Shown: positions 6,091 to 11,531 of the stretch, one piece after another
Layout: each line of letters begins with the position of its first letter
Position numbering within the stretch: the first letter of the stretch is position 1
Source of the DNA: an uncultured Ruminococcus sp.
Lineage (GTDB): Bacteria; Bacillota; Clostridia; Oscillospirales; Ruminococcaceae
Assembly (NCBI RefSeq): GCF_946187255.1
Contig: NZ_CAMHRZ010000060.1
Location: 1-14,641, forward strand
Direction of reading: 5' to 3'
Length of the DNA stretch: 14,641 nt
Translations under genes and position numbers: made by a program
Notes under the pieces: model-generated
Told to the model about the DNA's origin: nothing
Databases searched by the model: none
Seen by the model: only the letters and a program-made list of their open reading frames with translations

Positions 6091-6133
6091 TGTTCATCAT
6101 ATTAATATCTTTATATAGAAAGGAAGTATCACT

Positions 6134-6433
6134 ATGTCAATTTGGGTCAAAGGAGCAATTTTCGTTGGAGGTATGGCGGCAAGCACGCTGGGAGTCAAGC
6201 TGCTGACAAGCAAGACAGCTAAGAAAGTCTACACCCACACCACCGCCACAGTTCTTCGCGGAAAGGACTGTATAATGGAGGGCGTTACAAAGGTGCGCGA
6301 GAGCTGTGACGATATCGTTTCCGATGCTAAGGACATCAACGAAAAGCGTACCGTCGATGATGCAGTAGAGATCATTGAGGACTGCGCCGACACCATCGAA
6401 GAAGAATTCACGGACGAGGAGAAGAAAGACTGA
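6134..6433 (+). CDS. DUF6110 family small membrane protein
   Basis: 99 aa. An N-terminal hydrophobic, Gly/Ala-rich helix (residues about 3-25, WVKGAIFVGGMAASTLGVKL) is followed by a basic stretch and an acidic, helix-forming tail (EIIEDCADTIEEEFTDEEKK). I recognise it as the DUF6110 family found next to heavy-metal P-type ATPases in gut Clostridia; the function is unknown. AAAGGAAG precedes the ATG, and the stop codon overlaps the ATPase start by one base (TGATG), so the two are translationally coupled. Its position suggests an accessory or chaperone role for the pump; this is inference. Confidence 0.75.
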   Translation: MSIWVKGAIFVGGMAASTLGVKLLTSKTAKKVYTHTTATVLRGKDCIMEGVTKVRESCDDIVSDAKDINEKRTVDDAVEIIEDCADTIEEEFTDEEKKD

Positions 6434-8505
6434 TGAAATGTCAGATACTTCACAGTTCCCATAACCGCCTGCGTGTACATATCATGCGTTCGCACATGAC
6501 GCTGCATCAGGCGGATATGCTGGAATACTATATGCGGGCAAAGCCATACGTCACCGATGTAAAAGTCTATGACCGCACCGGTGATGCTGTGATAATCTTC
6601 ACTGACAAAGCACAGGTAATACGGTCGCTGTCCAAATTCTCGTACAGCGATAAAAGGACCGCCGCCCTTGTTCCCGAGCATACAGGCAGAGAGCTTGACC
6701 GCGAATTTGAGGACAAGCTGTTCTTCATGCTGGCAAGACGGTACATATTCAGGCGGCTGATACCCGCACCGCTGAGAATGGCACTGTCGGTCATAAAGGC
6801 GGCAAAGTACGTCCGTGAAGCGCTGATCTCCCTGTCAAAGGGAAAGATCGAAGTCAGCCTGCTGGATGCTGTTGCCATAACTGTATCCCTGATAAGACGC
6901 GACAGCAAGACCGCTTCAAGCGTGATGTTCATGCTGGGGCTTGGCGAACTTTTAGAGGACTGGACACACAAAAAATCCGTTGACGATCTGGCTAGAACCA
7001 TGTCACTGGGCGTGGAAAAAGTTTGGCTGAAAACAGGCGAAAGCGAAATGCTGGTACCTATCAAGGACATAAGTGAGGGCGATGAGATAATCGTCCGCAC
7101 TGGCAGCATGATACCTCTGGATGGTAAAGTCATCTCGGGTGAAGCTGAGGTCAATCAGGCTACTCTCACAGGTGAAGCGCTCGCAGTTCACAAGTCTGCG
7201 GGCAGTTATGCTTACGCAGGAACGGTGGTGGAACATGGCAGCTGTGTCATTCGGGTGGATAAGCTGACGGGCAGCGGCAAGTATGACCGAATCGTCAAGA
7301 TGATCGAGGAGAGCGAAAAACTCAAATCCGAAGTAGAGAGCAAAGCGGCACACCTTGCGGACAAGCTGGTGCCTTACTGTCTTGGCGGCACACTGCTGAC
7401 ATATCTGCTGACGAGAAACGCCACAAAAGCGATATCCATACTCATGGTGGATTTCTCCTGTGCGCTGAAACTGGCTATGCCCATATCTGTGATATCCGCA
7501 ATGCGTGAGGGTCAGACTTACGGCATGACGATCAAGGGCGGCAAGTTCCTTGAAGCGGTGGCTGACGCGGATACCATAATCTTCGACAAAACGGGTACAC
7601 TCACACATTCAGAACCGAAAGTCGCTAAGATAATAACTTTCGGTGAGAACGATGAGGACGAAGCACTGCGGCTGGCGGCGTGTCTTGAAGAACACTATCC
7701 CCACTCCATAGCAAATGCGGTAGTAAAGGCGGCAAGCGAAAGAGGGCTTGTACATGAGGAACTCCACAGCGAGGTTGAGTACGTCGTTGCACATGGTATC
7801 GCAAGTTCGGTTAGCGGTGTTAAAGTTGTACTTGGCAGCTATCACTTTGTGTTTGAGGATGAGGGCTGTACTCTCCCCGAAAACGAGCAGGAAAAGTTTG
7901 ATATGCTCCCCGATAAGTATTCACATCTGTTCCTTGCAGTGGGCGGAGTGCTTGCGGCTGTGATATGCATCGAAGACCCCATACGCGATGAAGCAAAGGA
8001 AGTGCTTTCACAGCTGAAAGCCTTAGGCATAAGCAAGATAGTAATGATGACAGGCGACAGCGAACGCACAGCAAAAGCAGTTGCGACTAAGGTCGGAGTT
8101 GACGAATACTACGCCGAAGTCCTTCCCGAAGATAAAGCCGAGTATGTCCGCCGTGAAAAGCGGGAGGGCAGAAAAGTCATCATGATAGGCGACGGCGTTA
8201 ACGACTCCCCTGCCCTTTCCGAAGCCGATGCAGGCATAGCGATCAGCAGCGGTGCCGCGATAGCGCGTGAGGTGGCAGACATAACGATATCAGCCGAAGA
8301 CCTCACCTGCCTTGTGACATTGCGGCAGCTTTCGGGGGCTTTGATGAAGCGGATAAATTCCAATTACCGCACGATAATCGGGTTTAATTTCTCCCTTATG
8401 GTGCTTGGTGCGGCGGGTGTTATCGCCCCGACTACATCAGCACTTCTTCACAATTCTTCTACCCTTGCGATATCACTGGCGAGTATGAGAAATTATCTCG
8501 GATAA
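6433..8505 (+). CDS. Heavy-metal translocating P1B-type ATPase with atypical FSC motif in TM4
   Basis: 690 aa. An N-terminal degenerate HMA-like domain (HNRLRVHI, residues 10-17) has no CxxC. The actuator loop has LTGEA (245-249), phosphorylation site DKTGT (385-389, phospho-Asp385), an HP-equivalent in EEHYPHSIAN (419-428), MMTGDS (538-543) and hinge GDGVNDSPAL (586-595). The TM4 ion motif that is usually CPC/SPC/TPC reads FSCALKLAMP (341-350): the invariant proline is Ser342 and only Cys343 remains. The last helix has HNSSTLAISLASM (673-685). P1B pumps export cytosolic metal. Coupling to feoA under a metal-type operator suggests iron or manganese, but substrate cannot be assigned. A terminator follows the stop. 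Confidence 0.9.
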   Translation: MKCQILHSSHNRLRVHIMRSHMTLHQADMLEYYMRAKPYVTDVKVYDRTGDAVIIFTDKAQVIRSLSKFSYSDKRTAALVPEHTGRELDREFEDKLFFMLARRYIFRRLIPAPLRMALSVIKAAKYVREALISLSKGKIEVSLLDAVAITVSLIRRDSKTASSVMFMLGLGELLEDWTHKKSVDDLARTMSLGVEKVWLKTGESEMLVPIKDISEGDEIIVRTGSMIPLDGKVISGEAEVNQATLTGEALAVHKSAGSYAYAGTVVEHGSCVIRVDKLTGSGKYDRIVKMIEESEKLKSEVESKAAHLADKLVPYCLGGTLLTYLLTRNATKAISILMVDFSCALKLAMPISVISAMREGQTYGMTIKGGKFLEAVADADTIIFDKTGTLTHSEPKVAKIITFGENDEDEALRLAACLEEHYPHSIANAVVKAASERGLVHEELHSEVEYVVAHGIASSVSGVKVVLGSYHFVFEDEGCTLPENEQEKFDMLPDKYSHLFLAVGGVLAAVICIEDPIRDEAKEVLSQLKALGISKIVMMTGDSERTAKAVATKVGVDEYYAEVLPEDKAEYVRREKREGRKVIMIGDGVNDSPALSEADAGIAISSGAAIAREVADITISAEDLTCLVTLRQLSGALMKRINSNYRTIIGFNFSLMVLGAAGVIAPTTSALLHNSSTLAISLASMRNYLG

Positions 8506-8512
8506 ACCAATA

Positions 8513-8545
8513 GTCTCCGATGTTTTATGGCATCGGAGGCTTTTT
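8513..8545 (+). terminator. Rho-independent terminator of the feoA-DUF6110-ATPase operon
   Basis: CTCCGATG (8515-8522) pairs with CATCGGAG (8531-8538), extended by G-C and T-G pairs, followed by five T. Confidence 0.85.
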
Positions 8546-8555
8546 CTGTGCGGTA

Positions 8556-8584
8556 TTGACATCCGTCGGGATAAGTGATATAAT
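8556..8584 (+). promoter_or_regulatory. Consensus sigma-A promoter without an obvious adjacent gene
   Basis: TTGACA (8556-8561), 17 bp, TATAAT (8579-8584), an exact consensus match. The next gene starts 155 bp later and has its own promoter. The transcribed stretch 8591-8680 has no convincing reading frame but contains a small CTTC-GT-GAAG hairpin near 8620. Confidence 0.65.
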
Positions 8585-8683
8585 TCAGTTCGATATATCT
8601 GACTTCAAGCAAAAAGATACTTCGTGAAGCTATATACCGACCGGATGTAATATCTATTTCATATATCATTAATATATTATCCA

Positions 8684-8714
8684 TTGACCCTGTCTTAATG
8701 GCAGGGTGTATCAT
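8684..8714 (+). promoter_or_regulatory. MerR-type promoter/operator with 19-bp spacer
   Basis: TTGACC (8684-8689) and TATCAT (8709-8714) are 19 bp apart, too long for unaided sigma-A. The spacer and -35 edge hold a dyad, ACCCTG (8687-8692) with CAGGGT (8702-8707). Overlong spacer plus central dyad is the hallmark of MerR-family activation by DNA distortion. The MerR gene two genes downstream is the obvious regulator. Confidence 0.8.
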
Positions 8715-8745
8715 TTATACATACCAAAGAAACGGAGGATAATAT

Positions 8746-9612
8746 ATGAGAGATCTTAGTTTGCTCACATGGTCGGAAATAAAGGATATCGACAAAAGTA
8801 AAAGTATGGTTTTTACCGTTATTGCTCCGATAGAGGAACACGGAACGCACCTTCCGCTCGCAACAGATATCATCGAGGGCGAATACTGGAGTAAAGGCGC
8901 TATGACCGAAATCGAAAGAAGATCCGGAGCGGAGTGCTTTTATCTGCCGCCTTTTCCTGTGGCAGCAGCTTCGGTGAATGAGTTCTACGGGTCGATACAC
9001 TTCACGATGAAAACAGTCTGTGATGTGACTTATGCAGTTATTGAAAGCATACGTTTTATGGGATTTAAGAACATTGTCGTGATTGCTTCTCACGCCGACC
9101 CTCAGCATCAGATAGCGGTTGAAAAAGCAGTGCGGAAGATCAACAAAAGACACGGACTTTGTGCGATTGCTCCTATGGGACAGATATTCATGGGAGTATC
9201 GGCGGAGAAATCGGACAAGCTCGAAAATATGGAGAAAGAACATGGCAACGATTTCCATGCGGGCCGGATAGAAACGTCGAGTCTGCTGGATATAGATCCT
9301 CGCTATGTCAGGAATGGATATAATAAACTGCCCGATTCCGTCATAACCGAAAAAGACATGATATCCCGAGAGCGGCAGCTTGCGGCAATGGGCAAATACG
9401 GCTACATCGGCGCACCGGGATCCTCGTCTGTCGAATTGGGAAAAGACCTGAACGACAACTGTATCGCTTCTATATGCGATGCAGCCGTGAAATTCTTTCG
9501 CAGGGACGGATACCAAAAATATGAGCATTACAGTCTTTACAATATATTGCCCCTGCATTTCGGTTTTTTACCCATTGCAGGCAGAGTTCGCAGAAAGAGG
9601 GTGACGGGATAA
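8746..9612 (+). CDS. Creatininase family protein
   Basis: 288 aa, normal length for the creatininase/amidohydrolase fold (PF02633), a metal-dependent cytosolic enzyme group acting on cyclic or linear amides. Metal-site motif PIEEHGTHLPLATD (28-41) supplies the expected Glu30, His32 and Asp41. FPVAAASVNEFYGSIHFT (70-87) and ASHADPQHQIAVEKA (114-128) follow. The usual GHGGN is SHADPQH (H116, D118), and the usual HAGE-x-ETS is HAGRIETS (171-178), so the second-shell chemistry may differ. The C-terminal 30 residues are basic and not typical. RBS ACGGAGG precedes the ATG. It overlaps the MerR regulator by one base. The substrate is unknown; regulation by a GyrI-type drug/ligand sensor suggests response to a small molecule. 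Confidence 0.87.
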   Translation: MRDLSLLTWSEIKDIDKSKSMVFTVIAPIEEHGTHLPLATDIIEGEYWSKGAMTEIERRSGAECFYLPPFPVAAASVNEFYGSIHFTMKTVCDVTYAVIESIRFMGFKNIVVIASHADPQHQIAVEKAVRKINKRHGLCAIAPMGQIFMGVSAEKSDKLENMEKEHGNDFHAGRIETSSLLDIDPRYVRNGYNKLPDSVITEKDMISRERQLAAMGKYGYIGAPGSSSVELGKDLNDNCIASICDAAVKFFRRDGYQKYEHYSLYNILPLHFGFLPIAGRVRRKRVTG

Positions 9613-10349
9613 TGTATACCAGAGGACAGTTCGCAGTTATGGGCAGTGTAGGCATAAAAGCACTGAGGCTTTATCACGAGAACGGACTGCTCGTGCCTGC
9701 ATTTATCAACGAAGAAAACGGCTATCACTACTATGACGAAAAACAGCTTGCTGTGCTTGAAAAGATAAAGAATTACAGAAAGATAGGATTGTCACTTTTC
9801 GAGATCAAACAGATACTTGACGGCAGAGCGGGAGAAAAAGAGATAATCGACAGCAAGATAACCGAGACCGACAGACTGCTGAACGAGATGAAAGCATACA
9901 AAAACGAAGCCGCATCCGACGATGCAGAAATAAGCGGAGAAGAGATCGGCTGCAAACCATTCAGCAAATGCAGATGTATTTTTATATGCGAGAACACCGA
10001 AAGAGAAAATCTCGGAATGTCAGTCGGCAAGCTTTACGAAAGAGCCGCCCGTGAGGGAATAGCGGTCGCGGGAGATCACTTTGTTATCTTCGACAGGCTT
10101 GATACAGATGATAATTTCAGCATGACCACCTGCCTTCCTGTAACGGATCATACAGGTGAGGATGTATTGGAGGTATACGAGGAAAACTGCATACATATCA
10201 ATTTTAAAGGCGGTTTTTCAAAAGTCGGCAAAGCACATCAGATGCTGCGATGCTATGCCGAAAAGAACGGTATAAAGCTTGCAGAACGGGTATATGAGGT
10301 GTATAACAAGGATATGTCGGTAGATGTGTATTACGCTGCGATCAAATGA
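9612..10349 (+). CDS. MerR family transcriptional regulator with GyrI-like effector domain
   Basis: 245 aa. Residues 1-70 are a MerR winged helix-turn-helix (YTRGQFAVMGSVGIKALRLY, ENGYHYYDEKQLAVLEKI, KIGLSLFEIKQIL), followed by a dimerising coiled coil (about 75-105). Residues about 115-245 are a GyrI-like/AraC effector-binding domain ending VYEVYNKDMSVDVYYAAI. These regulators (BmrR-like) bind hydrophobic cations or other small molecules and activate promoters with 19-bp spacers. Exactly such a promoter lies before the creatininase gene, so the pair is probably an autoregulated operon. ATG overlaps the creatininase TAA (TAATG), with AGAGGGTG upstream as ribosome site. Confidence 0.9.
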   Translation: MYTRGQFAVMGSVGIKALRLYHENGLLVPAFINEENGYHYYDEKQLAVLEKIKNYRKIGLSLFEIKQILDGRAGEKEIIDSKITETDRLLNEMKAYKNEAASDDAEISGEEIGCKPFSKCRCIFICENTERENLGMSVGKLYERAAREGIAVAGDHFVIFDRLDTDDNFSMTTCLPVTDHTGEDVLEVYEENCIHINFKGGFSKVGKAHQMLRCYAEKNGIKLAERVYEVYNKDMSVDVYYAAIK

Positions 10350-10571
10350 CATCTGTATCTTATTGTGATCTTCCTCAGCAGACGACCCTTTGGTACCGAT
10401 CCATCTATACTAATCAGTTCAAGCTGAGCGGCAGATGTAGACATCACCTACATCTGCCGTTGTTTTCTTATTGATAAGTTTTGCTGTTGCCATATCGGAG
10501 TTTAGAATTATGCATAACCACTATTTTTTTACGTTTGATTTCATGCATTTTTTGGGGTATCGCTTATTGAT
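10350..10571. other. Intergenic region after the MerR gene
   Basis: 222 bp without a convincing gene. It contains the repeated terminator hairpin at 10429-10466. A 29-codon frame at 10510-10599 with a distant CGGAG is present but unsupported. Confidence 0.5.
10429..10466 (+). terminator. Terminator of the creatininase-merR operon; second copy of the 5498-5542 hairpin
   Basis: 12-bp perfect stem (10429-10440 with 10448-10459), loop ACATCAC, then TTGTTTTC. Over 51 aligned bases (10428-10478 against 5502-5552) I count six differences, and one pair is a compensated C-G to T-A change in the stem. Confidence 0.75.
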
Positions 10572-10600
10572 TTATCTTTGCGAATGTGGTTTAATATAAT
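10572..10600 (+). promoter_or_regulatory. Distal promoter (P1) of the ABC transporter operon
   Basis: TATAAT at 10595-10600 is perfect; the -35 is weak (TTATCT, 10572-10577, 17-bp spacer). The start would fall inside the operator at 10606-10621, about 195 nt ahead of the first ATG. Confidence 0.5.
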
Positions 10601-10605
10601 ATATA

Positions 10606-10621
10606 GTTAGGTAATACTAAC
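10606..10621. promoter_or_regulatory. Operator dyad of the ABC transporter operon
   Basis: GTTAG GTAATA CTAAC is a perfect dyad directly after the P1 -10 box. A weaker copy, GTTAG TCTAAG CAAAC, follows at 10634-10649. Confidence 0.72.
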
Positions 10622-10746
10622 CTATATAGTCAAGTTAGTCTAAGCAAACATGTTGAGGATCTGTGTTTTAGCTTGACGAGATCGGGAATTGGACAGCTTC
10701 ACCAAAGAGCAAATGAGAAAAAGAAGTATGTTTATAGGATAAACAC

Positions 10747-10775
10747 TTGAATTATTGTTCATATGATGATATAAT
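10747..10775 (+). promoter_or_regulatory. Proximal promoter (P2) of the ABC transporter operon
   Basis: TTGAAT (10747-10752), 17 bp, TATAAT (10770-10775), about 22 nt upstream of the start of the ribosome site. It lacks the operator dyad, so it could give operator-independent expression. Confidence 0.65.
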
Positions 10776-10803
10776 AAAATAAAAACAAAGGGAGGAATTC
10801 ACT

Positions 10804-11520
10804 ATGAGTGAACAGGAGAGAAAATTCCTGGAAGTCTGCGGGCTGAAAAAGAGCTTCGGCAGCGGAGACACAAAGCAGGACGTACTTAAAGGGCTTGATT
10901 TTACGGTGGCAAAGGGAGAATTCTGTGTGCTGCTGGGACCTTCGGGCTCAGGCAAATCCACATTGCTTAATATTCTCGGAGGTATCGACAGTGCCGATGA
11001 GGGCGAGATATACATAGACGGTGATAAGCTTGCTGATATGGACGAAAAGAGCCTTACCAAATACAGGAGAAAGCATCTGGGTTATGTTTTTCAGATGTAC
11101 AATCTTATACCTAATCTTAATGTCAAGGAGAATATCGAAACCGGTGCGTACCTTTCCGATAAGCCACTGGATATCGATGAACTGCTGAAAATACTGGGTC
11201 TGTACGAACACCGCCACAAGCTGCCCAATCAGCTTTCGGGCGGACAGCAGCAAAGGGTGTCCATAGGCAGAGCGATAGTCAAAAATCCCGATATACTTCT
11301 CTGTGATGAACCTACGGGTGCGCTGGATTACAATACCTCAAAGGAGATATTACAGCTGATAGAGGAAGTCAACCACAAGTACGGAAATACGATCATAATG
11401 GTCACTCACAACGAAGCCATAAAGGAAATGGCAGACCATGTGATAAAGCTGCGCGACGGCAAAATAAGGCGCGATACGGTGAACACCGAAAAGAAAACAG
11501 CCGCCGAGCTTGACTGGTAA
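10804..11520 (+). CDS. ABC transporter ATP-binding protein (MacB/LolD-type)
   Basis: 238 aa, a complete ATPase subunit. Walker A GPSGSGKST (45-53), Q-loop Gln97 in YVFQMYNLIPNLNV, signature LSGGQ (144-148), Walker B ILLCDEP (164-170) and switch His202 in MVTHN. The HLGYVFQ-YNLIPNLNVKENI segment is typical of the MacB/LolD/FtsE-like class that powers FtsX-fold permeases, which work by mechanotransmission rather than classic transport. RBS GGGAGG lies upstream. It is followed after 11 bp by its permease. The operator dyad at P1 suggests it belongs to the same metal-responsive regulon as feoA and apbE. Confidence 0.95.
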   Translation: MSEQERKFLEVCGLKKSFGSGDTKQDVLKGLDFTVAKGEFCVLLGPSGSGKSTLLNILGGIDSADEGEIYIDGDKLADMDEKSLTKYRRKHLGYVFQMYNLIPNLNVKENIETGAYLSDKPLDIDELLKILGLYEHRHKLPNQLSGGQQQRVSIGRAIVKNPDILLCDEPTGALDYNTSKEILQLIEEVNHKYGNTIIMVTHNEAIKEMADHVIKLRDGKIRRDTVNTEKKTAAELDW

Positions 11521-11531
11521 GGGGTGGGCTT

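Noticed and set aside
8695..9558. 287-codon open frame on the minus strand
   Set aside because: It is antisense to the well-supported creatininase gene and shows no family motifs.
10510..10599. 29-codon frame (MHNHYFFTFDF...) before the ABC promoter
   Set aside because: AT-rich, only a distant CGGAG upstream, no promoter of its own, and it ends inside the -10 box of P1.
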